A DNA stretch of 64,000 bases, taken from assembly GCF_000284595.1 (NCBI RefSeq), contig NC_017671.1:963001-1027000 (forward strand), given 5' to 3'. The notes beneath the pieces are model-generated. The model ran no database searches. It saw only the letters and a list, made by a program, of their open reading frames with translations, and had not been told where the DNA came from. Below are positions 19,286 through 28,639 of this stretch, in pieces (the first letter of the stretch is position 1; each line of letters opens with the position of its first letter). This DNA comes from Stenotrophomonas maltophilia D457. Lineage in GTDB: Bacteria > Pseudomonadota > Gammaproteobacteria > Xanthomonadales > Xanthomonadaceae. Made by a program: the position numbers and the translations under genes.

Positions 19286-19312
19286 CTTGCATCTGAAAGC
19301 CGATGGCCCCAT
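19286..19312 (+). promoter_or_regulatory. Candidate heat-shock (sigma32-like) promoter for lon
   Basis: CTTGCA (19286-19291), a 15-nt spacer and CCCCAT (19307-19312). CCCCAT is the sigma32 -10 core, and the -35 differs from CTTGAA at one base. It overlaps the upstream arm of the clpX terminator, and the lon ATG is 75 nt downstream. Confidence 0.35.
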
Positions 19313-19335
19313 AACGGGGCCATCGGCTTTTTTTG
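19296..19335 (+). terminator. Strong Rho-independent terminator after clpX
   Basis: A 15-bp perfect stem (aaagccgatggcccc at 19296-19310 and its complement at 19316-19330) with loop ataac and a T-run. It separates clpX from lon. Confidence 0.92.
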
Positions 19336-19387
19336 TCTCCGGAAGATGCCCTCCCGGAGGCGGTTTTCCCCCTTCCCTGGAGCCCCC

Positions 19388-21835
19388 ATGGCCCGTTCCC
19401 CAAGTGAAACCCTCGACCTGCCGGTCCTGCCGCTGCGCGACGTAGTGGTGTTCCCGCACATGGTCATTCCGCTGTTCGTCGGCCGTGACAAGTCCATGCA
19501 CGCGCTCGAACAGGCAATGGAGGCGGACAAGCGCATCCTGCTGCTGGCGCAGAAGTCGGCCGAAACCGACGACCCGCATGCGGCCGACCTCTACCAGGTC
19601 GGTACGCTGGCGCAGGTGCTGCAGCTGCTGAAGCTGCCCGACGGCACCATCAAGGTGCTGGTCGAAGGCCTGTCGCGCGTGCAGGTCACCCACGTTGACG
19701 AGCGCAACGGCTCGCTGCACGGCCAGGCCGTGGAGATCGACGCCAGCGACGAGCGCGAAGCGCGCGAGGTCGAGGCGATCGCCCGCTCGCTGATGTCGCT
19801 GTTCGAGCAGTACGTGAAGACCAACCGCAAGCTGCCGCCGGAACTGCTGCAGACGCTGTCGGGCATCGATGAGCCGGCGCGCCTGGCCGACACCATCGCC
19901 GCGCACATCAGCGTGCGCCTGGCCGACAAGCAGCGCCTGCTGGAAACGCTGGCCGTCGGTGATCGCCTGGAGATGCTGGTCGGCCTGGTCGACGGCGAGA
20001 TCGACGTCCAGCAGATGGAGAAGCGCATCCGCGGCCGCGTGAAGTCGCAGATGGAGAAGAGCCAGCGCGAGTACTACCTCAACGAACAGATGAAGGCCAT
20101 CCAGAAGGAACTGGGTGACCTGGACGATGCGCCTGGCGAGCTGGAAGAGCTGGCGCGCAAGATCGCCGAGGCCGGCATGCCGAAGGCCGTTGAAGCCAAG
20201 GCGCGCAACGAGCTGAACAAGCTCAAGCAGATGTCGCCGATGTCGGCCGAAGCGGCGGTCGTGCGCAATTACCTGGAGTGGTTGCTGGGCGTGCCGTGGA
20301 AGAAGCGCAGCAAGGTTCGCAAGGACCTGAAGGTGGCGCAGGACACCCTCGATGCCGATCACTACGGGCTGGAGAAGGTCAAGGAACGCATCCTTGAATA
20401 CCTGGCGGTGCAGTCGCGCGTGAAGCAGATGAAGGGCCCGATCCTGTGCCTGGTCGGGCCGCCGGGCGTGGGCAAGACCTCGCTGGGACAGTCCATCGCC
20501 AAGGCCACCAACCGCAAGTTCGTGCGCATGTCGCTGGGCGGCGTGCGTGACGAGGCCGAGATCCGTGGCCACCGTCGCACTTACGTCGGTTCGATGCCGG
20601 GCCGCATCGTGCAGAACCTCAACAAGGTCGGCAGCAAGAACCCGCTGTTCGTGCTCGACGAGATCGACAAGATGTCGATGGACTTCCGCGGCGATCCGTC
20701 CTCGGCGTTGCTGGAAGTGCTCGACCCTGAGCAGAACAACGCGTTCAACGACCACTATCTGGAAGTGGACCTGGACCTGTCTGAAGTGATGTTCGTGGCC
20801 ACCTCGAACTCGCTCAACATTCCCGGCCCGCTGCTGGACCGCATGGAAGTGATCCGCATCCCCGGCTACACCGAGGATGAGAAGCTCAACATCGCCACCC
20901 GTTATCTGGTGCCCAAGCAGGTCAAGGCCAACGGCCTGCAGCCGGAAGAGCTGGAGATCGGCAGTGACGCCATCCAGGACATCGTGCGCTACTACACGCG
21001 CGAGTCGGGCGTGCGCAACCTGGAACGCGAGATCGCCAAGATCTGCCGCAAGGTGGTGAAGGAGATCGCGCTGGCCGGCCCGCAGCCGGTGAAGGCGAAG
21101 AAGGGCGCGAAGAAGAAGGCGCTGGTGAGCGTGTCCAGCAAGAACCTGGACAAGTACCTGGGCGTGCGTCGCTTCGACTTCGGCCGTGCCGAGGAAGAGA
21201 ACGAGATCGGCCTGGTCACCGGCCTGGCCTGGACCGAGGTGGGTGGCGATCTGCTGCAGATCGAATCGACGCTGGTGCCGGGCAAGGGCCAGCTGATCCT
21301 GACCGGCCAGCTCGGCAACGTGATGAAGGAATCGGCTTCAGCGGCGCTGTCGGTGGTGCGTTCGCGCGCCGTCGGCTTCGGCATCGACAGCGACTTCCTG
21401 CAGAAGCACGACGTGCACCTGCATGTGCCCGATGGCGCTACGCCGAAGGACGGCCCGAGTGCCGGCGCGGCGATGGTCACCTCGCTGGTATCGATGCTGA
21501 CCAAGGTGCCGGTGCGTGCCGACGTGGCGATGACCGGCGAGATCACCCTGCGTGGTCGCGTCACGGCCATCGGTGGACTGAAGGAGAAGCTGCTGGCCGC
21601 ACTGCGTGGCGGAATCCGCACGGTCATCATTCCCGAGGAGAACCGCAAGGACCTGGCCGACATCCCGGCCAACGTCACCCGCGATCTGGAGATCGTGCCG
21701 GTGAAGTACATCGAAGAAGTCCTGGACCTGGCGCTGGAGCGTCCGTTGGCACCGAAGAAGGCGCGCAAGAGTGCGCAACGTGTCACGGTGCGCAGCAAGG
21801 CCAAACCGAGTGGAAACGCGCGCGTCAAGCATTGA
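19388..21835 (+). CDS. lon: ATP-dependent Lon protease
   Basis: 815 aa. An N-terminal substrate-binding domain ([13 protein letters not shown]...) is followed by an AAA+ module with Walker A GPPGVGKT and Walker B VLDEIDK. The C-terminal Ser-Lys protease has its catalytic Ser in [11 protein letters not shown]. It degrades misfolded and regulatory proteins in the cytoplasm. The ATG at 19388 has tggag upstream, and the earlier open frame runs through the clpX terminator. The C-terminus ends in a short basic tail ([18 protein letters not shown]). Confidence 0.98.
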   Translation: MARSPSETLDLPVLPLRDVVVFPHMVIPLFVGRDKSMHALEQAMEADKRILLLAQKSAETDDPHAADLYQVGTLAQVLQLLKLPDGTIKVLVEGLSRVQVTHVDERNGSLHGQAVEIDASDEREAREVEAIARSLMSLFEQYVKTNRKLPPELLQTLSGIDEPARLADTIAAHISVRLADKQRLLETLAVGDRLEMLVGLVDGEIDVQQMEKRIRGRVKSQMEKSQREYYLNEQMKAIQKELGDLDDAPGELEELARKIAEAGMPKAVEAKARNELNKLKQMSPMSAEAAVVRNYLEWLLGVPWKKRSKVRKDLKVAQDTLDADHYGLEKVKERILEYLAVQSRVKQMKGPILCLVGPPGVGKTSLGQSIAKATNRKFVRMSLGGVRDEAEIRGHRRTYVGSMPGRIVQNLNKVGSKNPLFVLDEIDKMSMDFRGDPSSALLEVLDPEQNNAFNDHYLEVDLDLSEVMFVATSNSLNIPGPLLDRMEVIRIPGYTEDEKLNIATRYLVPKQVKANGLQPEELEIGSDAIQDIVRYYTRESGVRNLEREIAKICRKVVKEIALAGPQPVKAKKGAKKKALVSVSSKNLDKYLGVRRFDFGRAEEENEIGLVTGLAWTEVGGDLLQIESTLVPGKGQLILTGQLGNVMKESASAALSVVRSRAVGFGIDSDFLQKHDVHLHVPDGATPKDGPSAGAAMVTSLVSMLTKVPVRADVAMTGEITLRGRVTAIGGLKEKLLAALRGGIRTVIIPEENRKDLADIPANVTRDLEIVPVKYIEEVLDLALERPLAPKKARKSAQRVTVRSKAKPSGNARVKH

Positions 21836-21884
21836 CGCGCGCTGTCCAATGGCCCGAAACCCGCGTCGTTGCTGGCTTTCCAGC

Positions 21885-21913
21885 TTGCGTGGGGGTAGGG
21901 CCACTGGTATAAA
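21885..21913 (+). promoter_or_regulatory. Sigma70-type promoter of hupB
   Basis: TTGCGT (21885-21890), a 17-nt spacer and TATAAA (21908-21913). Start predicted near 21920, giving a leader of about 135 nt before hupB. Confidence 0.6.
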
Positions 21914-22054
21914 AGCAGCACTCGCGAATGAGTGATCGCAGTCTGGCGATCGCTGAATTCGGCGAACCGTTTCCACATGGCGGCCGCATGCAGAGCGCGT
22001 GCGGTTGCTTCCCTGTCGAATAAGCGGAACCCACCGCCAAAGGAGTTGTAGAGA

Positions 22055-22327
22055 ATGAACAAGACCGAATTGATCGATGCCGTTGCTGAAGCTGCAGACC
22101 TGACCAAGGCCGAGTCCAGCCGCGCTGTCGATGCCGTCGTTGCTGCCGTCACCAAGGCGCTGAAGGACGGCGATGCGGTCACCCTGGTTGGCTTCGGTAC
22201 CTTCCAGGTCCGCGACCGTGCTGCCCGCACCGGCCGCAACCCGAAGACCGGCGACACCATCAAGATCGCTGCTTCGAAGAATCCGTCGTTCAAGGCTGGT
22301 AAGGCCCTGAAGGATGCTGTAAACTAA
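22055..22327 (+). CDS. hupB: DNA-binding protein HU-beta
   Basis: 90 aa nucleoid protein. The HU/IHF signature [22 protein letters not shown] is complete, including the proline of the DNA-intercalating arm (RNPKTG). It bends DNA as a dimer. A tRNA-Val gene begins only 11 nt after the stop codon with no terminator between, so the two are probably on one primary transcript. Confidence 0.97.
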   Translation: MNKTELIDAVAEAADLTKAESSRAVDAVVAAVTKALKDGDAVTLVGFGTFQVRDRAARTGRNPKTGDTIKIAASKNPSFKAGKALKDAVN

Positions 22328-22338
22328 GCGGCTCGCTG

Positions 22339-22413
22339 GGGTGCTTAGCTCAGCGGTAGAGCGTCTCCTTTACACGGAGAGGGTCGGGGGTTCGAAACCC
22401 TCAGCACCCACCA
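22339..22413 (+). tRNA. tRNA-Val (TAC)
   Basis: 75 nt with encoded CCA. GGGTGCT pairs with AGCACCC. The anticodon arm TCTCC-TTTACAC-GGAGA gives TAC. It lies immediately after hupB. Confidence 0.95.
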
Positions 22414-22439
22414 CAGCACCGCGGTAAAAGTTTGAGTGT

Positions 22440-22516
22440 GGAGCGGTAGTTCAGCTGGTTAGAATGCTGGCCTGTCACGCCGGAGGTCGCGGGTTCGAGT
22501 CCCGTCCGCTCCGCCA
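22440..22516 (+). tRNA. tRNA-Asp (GTC), copy 1
   Basis: 77 nt with CCA. GGAGCGG pairs with CCGCTCC, anticodon GTC. It is followed by a hairpin (gcctcc...ggaggc, 22526-22548) and a weak T-run. Confidence 0.95.
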
Positions 22517-22598
22517 TTCAACGAGGCCTCCGGCCAAAAGCTGGAGGCTTTGTTTTCTCCCGGTCCAGGCCGGCTGAAAGCAAAAAAGGTAACAACGC

Positions 22599-22675
22599 GG
22601 AGCGGTAGTTCAGCTGGTTAGAATGCTGGCCTGTCACGCCGGAGGTCGCGGGTTCGAGTCCCGTCCGCTCCGCCA
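22599..22675 (+). tRNA. tRNA-Asp (GTC), copy 2
   Basis: Same 77-nt sequence as copy 1 by eye, 82 nt downstream of it. It is followed by a similar hairpin (gcccccggc...gctgggggc). Confidence 0.95.
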
Positions 22676-22762
22676 CTACATCGAGGCCCCCGGCCTGAAG
22701 CTGGGGGCCTTGTCTTCTCACCGACAGGTTCGGAAGGAAGGCGAAAAGGTTTTTGCAAGAAC

Positions 22763-22839
22763 GGAGCGGTAGTTCAGCTGGTTAGAATGCTGGCCTGTCA
22801 CGCCGGAGGTCGCGGGTTCGAGTCCCGTCCGCTCCGCCA
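22763..22839 (+). tRNA. tRNA-Asp (GTC), copy 3
   Basis: Same 77-nt sequence as copies 1 and 2. No clear terminator follows. Confidence 0.95.
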
Positions 22840-22945
22840 TTGCAGAATTCTTAAGTCCCTGTGAAAAAACTTTGAAAAAAGTGTTCATCGGGCTGGGTTT
22901 CCAGACAGTCTTCGGATATACTGGGCGCCTGCAAAGTTCAAGCGC

Positions 22946-23022
22946 GGAGCGGTAGTTCAGCTGGTTAGAATGCTGGCCTGTCACGCCGGAGGTCGCGGGT
23001 TCGAGTCCCGTCCGCTCCGCCA
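22946..23022 (+). tRNA. tRNA-Asp (GTC), copy 4
   Basis: Same 77-nt sequence again. A TATACT box at 22917-22922, 23 nt upstream, suggests its own promoter. It is followed by the hairpin aaagccctcgg...ccgggggct plus TTTTT (23028-23057). Confidence 0.95.
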
Positions 23023-23203
23023 ACTTCAAAAGCCCTCGGCGCAAGCCGGGGGCTTTTTCTTTGCGCCATGATGGAAATGGCCGACACGCGGATGGCGCAT
23101 GCCTGCCGATGTGGGCGCAGGCCGCGCTGGCGCTGCTTTTGGTCCCTGCGGCGAAGCGGGTTACACTGCCGGGCTCGCCAATAAGGCCTTGTGATTCCTC
23201 ACC

Positions 23204-25159
23204 ATGCTGCAGAAACTCCGCGACAAGACCTCAGGCTGGATCGTCACTGTGATCCTGGGGCTGCTGATGATTCCGTTCCTGTTCGTGATCGACAACAGCT
23301 ACCTCGGTGGCGTTGGCGCACAGAACGTGGCCAAGGTTTCCGCGCCGCCGACCTGGTGGCGTTCGGCGCCGTCGTGGTGGCCGGTGCGCATGCTGTGGCA
23401 GCACCACGAGATCAGCTCGCAGGATTTCCGCACGCGTTTCGAGCAGGAGCGCATGCGTGAGCGCCAGCAGCAGGGCGACAACTTCGACCCGCGCGCGTTC
23501 GAGAGCACCGAGAACAAGATGGCCGTGCTCGACCAGCTGATCGACGAGCAGGTCGTGCGCCTGGTCGGTGAGCAGGCGGGCGTGGTGATCGGCGACGGCG
23601 CGGTGCGCGAGTACATCGCGACCATGCCCGCATTCCTCGATTCGAACGGCAAGTTCAACGAGAACAACTATCGCCTGGCCCTGGCCGGCGGCAACCCGCC
23701 GCGTACGCCGACCCAGTTCCAGGAGCTGGTGCGCGAGAGCCTGCAGCAGTCGGTGATTCCGTCGGGCCTGCAGAGCTCCGGCTTCGTCACCCAGGCAGAG
23801 ACCGAGCGCCTGTTGAAGCTGCTGGGCGAAACCCGCGACGTCGAGCTGGCCGCGTTGCCGCCCGTACCGGCCGATACCGCGCCGGTCACCGATGAGCAGA
23901 TCAAGCAGTGGTACGACAGCCACGGCAAGGATTTCCGCCAGGCCGAGAGCGTGTCGCTGGAGTACGTCGAGATCAACGGCGCGAACCTGCCGGCACCGGC
24001 GGCGGCCGATGAAGCCACCCTGCGCAAGCGCTATGAAGACGAGAAGGCGAAGTTCACCTCGCCGGAGCAGCGCCAGGCCTCGCACATCCTGATCACCGGT
24101 GACGGTGCAGAAGCCAAGGCGAACAGGATCGCTGCCGAAGCCAAGGCCGCTGGTGCCGATTTCGGCGCGCTGGCCAAGGCCAATTCGGAAGATCCGGGCT
24201 CCAAGGACCAGGGCGGTGACCTGGGTTGGGTCGAGCGCGGTGCGATGGTGAAGCCGTTCGAGGACGCGCTGTTTGCGGCCAAGGCCGGTGACGTGATCGG
24301 CCCGGTGAAGACCGAGTTCGGTTACCACATCATCAAGGTGGCCGCTGTGCGCGGTGGCCAGGGCAAGTCGTTCGAGGAAGTGCGTGACACGCTGGCCGCC
24401 GAACAGCTGAAGGCCGACGGTGAGCGCGGCTTCAACGAGCTGGCCGGTCGCCTGGTCGATGCCATCAACAAGAGCCCGAGCGATCTGGCCGCTGCCGCCA
24501 AGGAAGTGAACCTGCCGCTGCAGACGCTGGGCCCGATCACCCGCGCGACCGCCAGTGGCATCGCGGCTGACCCGGCCGTGCTGCGTGCGGCGTTCTCCGA
24601 CGTGCTGGTGCAGGACGGTACCGCCAGTGACCCGATCGCCCTGGGGGGCGCGACCAACCACAGCGTGGTCATCCGCGTGGCTGCGCACACCCCGGAACAG
24701 GCCCTGCCGCTGGACAAGGCTCGTGACCAGGTGATCGCCGCGATCCGCGCTGACCGCCAGCGCCAGGCCAGCGACAAGGCGGCCGATGCGATCCTGGCCA
24801 AGCTGAAGGCGGGTGCCACCCTGCAGTCGCTGGCCGCCAGCGAGAAGCTGCAGCTGAGCCCGATGCCGGGCCTGCCGCGCAGCCAGCCGGTGCCGACCCC
24901 GGAAATCAACCGCGCGATCTTCAGTGCGCCGGTGCCGGCCGAAGGCAAGCCGAGCTATGGCAAGGTCGACGTCAATGGCCACGCGCTGCTGTTCGCGGTG
25001 AACAAGGTCAATCCGGGCGACATCAAGGAAGTGACTGCAGAGCAGCAGAAGCAGCTGAAGGAACAGCTGAGCCAGATCGATGGCATGGCCGCGGCCAAGG
25101 CCTACATCGAGGCGATGCGCAAGAAGTTCGTGATCCAGACCACCGAGGCGAACCTGTAA
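23204..25159 (+). CDS. ppiD: Periplasmic folding chaperone PpiD (SurA_N/parvulin)
   Basis: 651 aa. One N-terminal transmembrane anchor (WIVTVILGLLMIPFLFVID, about residues 12-30) places the rest in the periplasm. A SurA_N-like region (about 60-240) precedes a parvulin rotamase domain (about 290-385; QASHILI, GGDLGWVERGAMVKPFEDALF, TEFGYHIIKV). A long C-terminal helical part ends in KKFVIQTTEANL. It acts next to SecYEG on emerging envelope proteins. Its position after hupB is the usual one. Confidence 0.95.
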   Translation: MLQKLRDKTSGWIVTVILGLLMIPFLFVIDNSYLGGVGAQNVAKVSAPPTWWRSAPSWWPVRMLWQHHEISSQDFRTRFEQERMRERQQQGDNFDPRAFESTENKMAVLDQLIDEQVVRLVGEQAGVVIGDGAVREYIATMPAFLDSNGKFNENNYRLALAGGNPPRTPTQFQELVRESLQQSVIPSGLQSSGFVTQAETERLLKLLGETRDVELAALPPVPADTAPVTDEQIKQWYDSHGKDFRQAESVSLEYVEINGANLPAPAAADEATLRKRYEDEKAKFTSPEQRQASHILITGDGAEAKANRIAAEAKAAGADFGALAKANSEDPGSKDQGGDLGWVERGAMVKPFEDALFAAKAGDVIGPVKTEFGYHIIKVAAVRGGQGKSFEEVRDTLAAEQLKADGERGFNELAGRLVDAINKSPSDLAAAAKEVNLPLQTLGPITRATASGIAADPAVLRAAFSDVLVQDGTASDPIALGGATNHSVVIRVAAHTPEQALPLDKARDQVIAAIRADRQRQASDKAADAILAKLKAGATLQSLAASEKLQLSPMPGLPRSQPVPTPEINRAIFSAPVPAEGKPSYGKVDVNGHALLFAVNKVNPGDIKEVTAEQQKQLKEQLSQIDGMAAAKAYIEAMRKKFVIQTTEANL

Positions 25160-25182
25160 GCCTTGCGGCTGCATCCATGAGA

Positions 25183-25214
25183 AAGGCCCGGCACTGCCGG
25201 GCCTTTTTTTGTTT
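25183..25214 (+). terminator. Terminator of ppiD
   Basis: ggcccgg / ccgggcc stem (extended by aa/tt pairs) followed by TTTTTTT, 23 nt after the ppiD stop. This is the last clear chromosomal feature before the element. Confidence 0.9.
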
Positions 25215-25386
25215 GACGATGACTCCAGCCCGGCACTTCGCTGGACTGCGCCCAAACCCGCTACAGCAGGTTTATCAATGACTTAGGCGCGTCCATCATA
25301 TGCCGGTGCTTTCCGAAATTTGACCCGGCTTCCGGTCGCGTGGCTCCCATGTGGCTCTCGGAATCCGAGGTTTCCGAGGAGTCATC

Positions 25387-26586
25387 ATGGCAAGAATCAA
25401 ACTCACCAAGTCCGCTGTCGATGCCGCCAAGCCCCAGGCGCAGGCCATCGAACTGCGGGACACCGTGGTGCCCGGCTTCCTGTGCAAGATCACCCCGGCC
25501 GGCCGCAAGGTGTTCATGCTCCAGTACCGCACGAACGCCGGCGAGCGCCGCAAGCCCGCCCTGGGCCAGTACGGGGAACTGACCGTCGAGCAGGCCCGTG
25601 TCATGGCGCAGGAGTGGCTGGCCGAGGTGCGCCGGGGCGGCGACCCGAGCGCGGCCAAAGCTGCCGCCCGCAAGGCACAGACCATGAAGGAGTATTGCCT
25701 CACCTTCATGGAGGACTACTCCAGGCAGCGCAACAAGCCCAGCACTCAGCGGGGCTATCAGGGCGTAATCGACCGCTGCATCATCCCGATCATGGGGCGG
25801 ATGAAGGTGCAGGACGTGAAGCGCCCGGACGTGGCCGCGCTGATGAAGAAGCTGGCCCACAAGCCGGCCGAGGCCAACCGCACCTTCGGCGTGCTGCGCA
25901 AGATGTTCAACCTGGCCGAAGTGTGGGGGCTGCGTCCGGACGGCACCAATCCGTGCCGCCACGTCCCGATGTTCCCGCCCGGCAAGGAAACCCGGCTCAT
26001 CGTGGACGACGAGCTGGTGAGGATCTTCCGGCATCTGGAACACGTGGAGGCGGAAGGATTGGAGAACTACGTCATCCCGCTGGCGATTCGCCTGCAATTC
26101 GAGTTTGCCGCCCGCCGCTCCGAAATCTGTCCGCTGGAGTGGGACTGGATTGATCTGGAGAAGCGCCGCGTGGTCTGGCCCGACAGCAAGACCGGCGGCA
26201 TTTCCAAGCCCATGAGCGAAGAAGCCTATCGGCTGCTTTCGACGGCGCCGCGCCGGGAGAGCTGCCCCTACGTCCTGCCGTCGCCCAACGACCCGGCCCG
26301 GCATCTGACGCATGGCGAACACTATGGCGGCTGGAAGCGCGTACTCAAGGCCGCCGGTGTGCCGCATGTCGGCACGCACGGTATCCGCCACCGGGCTACG
26401 ACCGACATTGCCAATTCGGGCGTGCCGACCAAGGTCGGCATGAAGCTGACGGGCCACAAGACGGTGGCGATGTTCATGCACTACGTCCACACCGAGGACA
26501 AGCCGGTGCGCGATGCGGCCGAACTGGTGGCGAGCCGGCGGCAGGCCATCACGGGTGCGCTGCGCCCTGCGGAGGCGACGGCATGA
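25387..26586 (+). CDS. int: Tyrosine recombinase/integrase of the element
   Basis: 399 aa P4-type integrase. It has a short N-terminal arm-binding region resembling DUF4102 (IELRDTVVPGFLCKITPAGRKVF), a SAM-like core-binding domain (about 98-185) and a catalytic domain. Catalytic residues are the Arg in FAARRSE (about R243), Lys in PDSKTGG (K268), HxxR in THGIRHR (H331, R334), His in TGHKT (H357) and Tyr in MHYVH (Y366). The start at 25387 has gaggag 7 nt upstream. It is the first gene of the element, pointing inward. A small palindrome, ctcggaatccgag (25357-25369), lies just before it. Confidence 0.92.
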   Translation: MARIKLTKSAVDAAKPQAQAIELRDTVVPGFLCKITPAGRKVFMLQYRTNAGERRKPALGQYGELTVEQARVMAQEWLAEVRRGGDPSAAKAAARKAQTMKEYCLTFMEDYSRQRNKPSTQRGYQGVIDRCIIPIMGRMKVQDVKRPDVAALMKKLAHKPAEANRTFGVLRKMFNLAEVWGLRPDGTNPCRHVPMFPPGKETRLIVDDELVRIFRHLEHVEAEGLENYVIPLAIRLQFEFAARRSEICPLEWDWIDLEKRRVVWPDSKTGGISKPMSEEAYRLLSTAPRRESCPYVLPSPNDPARHLTHGEHYGGWKRVLKAAGVPHVGTHGIRHRATTDIANSGVPTKVGMKLTGHKTVAMFMHYVHTEDKPVRDAAELVASRRQAITGALRPAEATA

Positions 26587-26713
26587 TCCAGTTCGGGCTT
26601 CCTGGGCTATCCGCCGTCGCGCTGGAGACGCTGGAGAAGCTGCCGTATCCGAGCGCCCAACCTCATGGCTCGATTGTCGCATCGCAGTTGCGACAATTTC
26701 CATACTTGCCTTC

Positions 26714-26731
26714 TATATCCGAACAGATATA
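26714..26731. promoter_or_regulatory. Palindromic operator of the toxin-antitoxin pair
   Basis: TATATC (26714-26719) and GATATA (26726-26731) form a perfect 6-6-6 inverted repeat directly against the toxin ATG. This fits autoregulation by the XRE antitoxin. A TTGCCT...TATAAT pair (26706-26733) overlaps it. Confidence 0.5.
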
Positions 26732-27097
26732 ATGATGAGGGAGAAACGCAAGCTCCTGTTCTGGGAAGGCTCCTCGAAGAAGGACTTCAAGGTGTTCCCC
26801 GTCCCCGTGCAGAAAGACATGGGCGTGGCACTGTTCGTCGTTCAGTTGGGGGGTACGCCGGACGTGGCCAAGCCTTGGAAGGGGCTCGGCTCCGGGGTGT
26901 ACGAGCTGGTGGAAGACCATCGGGGCGACACCTTCCGCGCCGTCTACACGGTACGGGTCGGCGATGCGGTGCATGTGCTACATGCGTTTCAGAAGAAGTC
27001 CAAGTCCGGCATTGCCACACCGCAGCCGGACGTGGAGTTGATCGAGAAGCGGTTAAAGGCAGTGCTCGCCCGATATGGTGCGAGCGGGAGATCGTGA
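26732..27097 (+). CDS. HigB/Gp49-like toxin (RelE superfamily)
   Basis: 121 aa. Compact basic protein matching the phage-derived Gp49-like/HigB family: VFPVPVQKDMGVALFVVQLGG, AKPWKGLGSGVYELVEDHRGDTFRAVYTVRVGDAVHVLHAFQKKSKSG. Members cleave mRNA at the ribosome. ATG 26732 or 26735 is the start, with no clear Shine-Dalgarno. The toxin precedes the antitoxin, as in higBA, and the stop overlaps the antitoxin start (TGATG). Confidence 0.85.
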   Translation: MMREKRKLLFWEGSSKKDFKVFPVPVQKDMGVALFVVQLGGTPDVAKPWKGLGSGVYELVEDHRGDTFRAVYTVRVGDAVHVLHAFQKKSKSGIATPQPDVELIEKRLKAVLARYGASGRS

Positions 27098-27417
27098 TGA
27101 CGCGCAAAGACCATCCTCAAGGCACCGACAACGTGCTGGCCGACCTCGGATTCGCCGACGCGGAAGAGCTGTCGGCGAAAGCCGTCTTGGCGGTCAAGCT
27201 GAACGAGCTGATCGACAAGCGTAGCCTCAGCCAGACCGAAGCCGCTCACATCACCGGCATGACACAGCCTAAGGTGTCTCAGGTGCGACGCTACAAGCTG
27301 CAAAACATCTCACTTGAACGCTTGATGCAGGCGCTTGTCTCGCTGGACCAGCATGTCGAGATCGTCGTTCGGCCGGCGCGGCGCGCGCATGCCGCCGGCA
27401 TCACGGTCGCAGCTTAA
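27097..27417 (+). CDS. XRE-family antitoxin (HigA-like)
   Basis: 106 aa with an HTH (LSQTEAAHITGMTQPKVSQVRRYKLQNISLERLMQAL, about residues 47-83). It should neutralise the preceding toxin and repress the operon through the palindrome at 26714-26731. Its ATG shares one base with the toxin stop codon. Confidence 0.87.
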   Translation: MTRKDHPQGTDNVLADLGFADAEELSAKAVLAVKLNELIDKRSLSQTEAAHITGMTQPKVSQVRRYKLQNISLERLMQALVSLDQHVEIVVRPARRAHAAGITVAA

Positions 27418-27441
27418 CGATTCGAGCGAGCAAGAGCCGCA

Positions 27442-28422
27442 ATGAAATTCGCATACGAAGACCTCAGTGATGGCCAGTTCGAGACACTAGTCGTTCTCCT
27501 GTGCCAGCGGTTGCTTGGGGTCTCGGTACAGGGATTTGCGAAAGGGCCTGATGGCGGGCGCGATGCCAAGTTCATAGGAACGGCGGAACTGCACCCGAGC
27601 AAGACGGTCCCGTGGGTCGGTACAACCATCGTCCAGGCCAAGCATACCAACGGCTATAACCGTAACTTCTCCGAGTCCGACTTCTTCAGCACGACGGCCG
27701 CGAACACTGTGCTGGGCAAAGAAATTCCCCGCGTTAAGAAACTGCGCGAGGCCAGGCAGCTCGATCACTACATGCTGTTCGCCAACCGTCGGCTGGCAGG
27801 CAACGCCGAAACCGAGATACGCGACTACATCGCGTCTCAGTGCGGCATTCCCGCCTCGTCGATCTATCTCTGCGGACTGGAGCAACTGGAAATCTGGCTG
27901 AAGCGCTTCCCCGAGGTTGCGAGGGAAGCAGACCTTGATCCGGTCGATTCACCGTTGATCGTCAGCCCCGATGATCTGGCCGAAGTAGTGCAGGCATTGG
28001 CGCGCCAGAAAGACGGCGTGATCGCACTGCTAGACGATCCACCGACTGCGCGCGTGACGTACGAGCAGAAGAACGCACTCAACAACATGAGTGCCGACTA
28101 CGCCAAGGCGCAGCGGCGGAAATACCTGAAGGAGACGGCTCAAATTCGGGCTTTCTTGGCAGCACCGGAAAACCTCGACCTGCTGCGCATGTACGAGTCG
28201 GTGGTCGATGAGTTCCAACTCAAGATCATCGCGAAGCGCAAGGACTACCAGACCTTCGACGAGGTCATGGAGTATCTAGTGGACCTGTTGTTCAACCGCG
28301 ATCCTGTCTTGCGGCAGCACGCCCACAAGCGCCTGACTCGCGCCGTGCTGTTCTACATGTACTGGAATTGCGATATCGGGGAGGTGGGCGATGCTGCGGC
28401 CGACCAAGCACTCTCATCCTGA
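27442..28422 (+). CDS. ABC-3C system effector: restriction endonuclease-like domain plus ABC-3C C-terminal domain
   Basis: 326 aa. The N-terminal 150 residues resemble Mrr/type IV-like PD-(D/E)XK nucleases: FETLVVLL with E14, GPDGGRDAKF with D41, then IVQAKHT (Q65-A-K67). The C-terminal part (about 210-320) is helical and resembles the ABC-three-component C-terminal domain (KIIAKRKDYQTFDEVMEYLVDLLFNRD). The gene overlaps the next by 32 bp and belongs to an operon with a DUF2326 ATPase. Role inferred: DNA-cutting effector released or activated by the SMC-like ATPase on sensing invasion. Confidence 0.75.
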   Translation: MKFAYEDLSDGQFETLVVLLCQRLLGVSVQGFAKGPDGGRDAKFIGTAELHPSKTVPWVGTTIVQAKHTNGYNRNFSESDFFSTTAANTVLGKEIPRVKKLREARQLDHYMLFANRRLAGNAETEIRDYIASQCGIPASSIYLCGLEQLEIWLKRFPEVAREADLDPVDSPLIVSPDDLAEVVQALARQKDGVIALLDDPPTARVTYEQKNALNNMSADYAKAQRRKYLKETAQIRAFLAAPENLDLLRMYESVVDEFQLKIIAKRKDYQTFDEVMEYLVDLLFNRDPVLRQHAHKRLTRAVLFYMYWNCDIGEVGDAAADQALSS

Positions 28423-28639
28423 TCGCACGGTCATCAACGTCTCGTTGCTGCTGCTGGCTCGCCTGAAGGCCCGGCGCGTGGATGAGTACGACGTGCTGCG
28501 CACGTTCGCGAAAAAAAGTGTCGTCGGCGGGGACGTGCTGTTCCTGCCGGCACTGAATTTTCTGTATCTCATGGGCCTGATCGAATATCGCCCCAAGACC
28601 GACGCCGTGGAATACATGGGGCCAAATGAAGCTGTCTAG
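28391..28639 (+). CDS. ABC-3C system middle component
   Basis: 82 aa small winged-helix-like protein (VINVSLLLLARLKARRVDEYDVLRTF... FLPALNFLYLMGLIEYRPKTDAVEYM). In ABC-three-component systems such a small protein links effector and ATPase. It overlaps the effector by 32 bp and the DUF2326 gene by 14 bp, so the three genes form one tight unit. Confidence 0.72.
   Translation: MLRPTKHSHPDRTVINVSLLLLARLKARRVDEYDVLRTFAKKSVVGGDVLFLPALNFLYLMGLIEYRPKTDAVEYMGPNEAV

Noticed and set aside
22440..23022. Repeat spacing of the tRNA-Asp genes considered as a CRISPR-like array
   Set aside because: Repeats are 77-nt tRNA genes with full cloverleafs; no short repeat-spacer structure anywhere in the window.
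23231..25255. 674-codon frame opposite ppiD
   Set aside because: Same kind of antisense shadow, no start context or domain, fully inside ppiD.
25160..25386. Search for an attachment core between ppiD and int
   Set aside because: No tRNA end or clear duplicated core can be fixed without the right end of the element; T-rich stretches here belong to the ppiD terminator.
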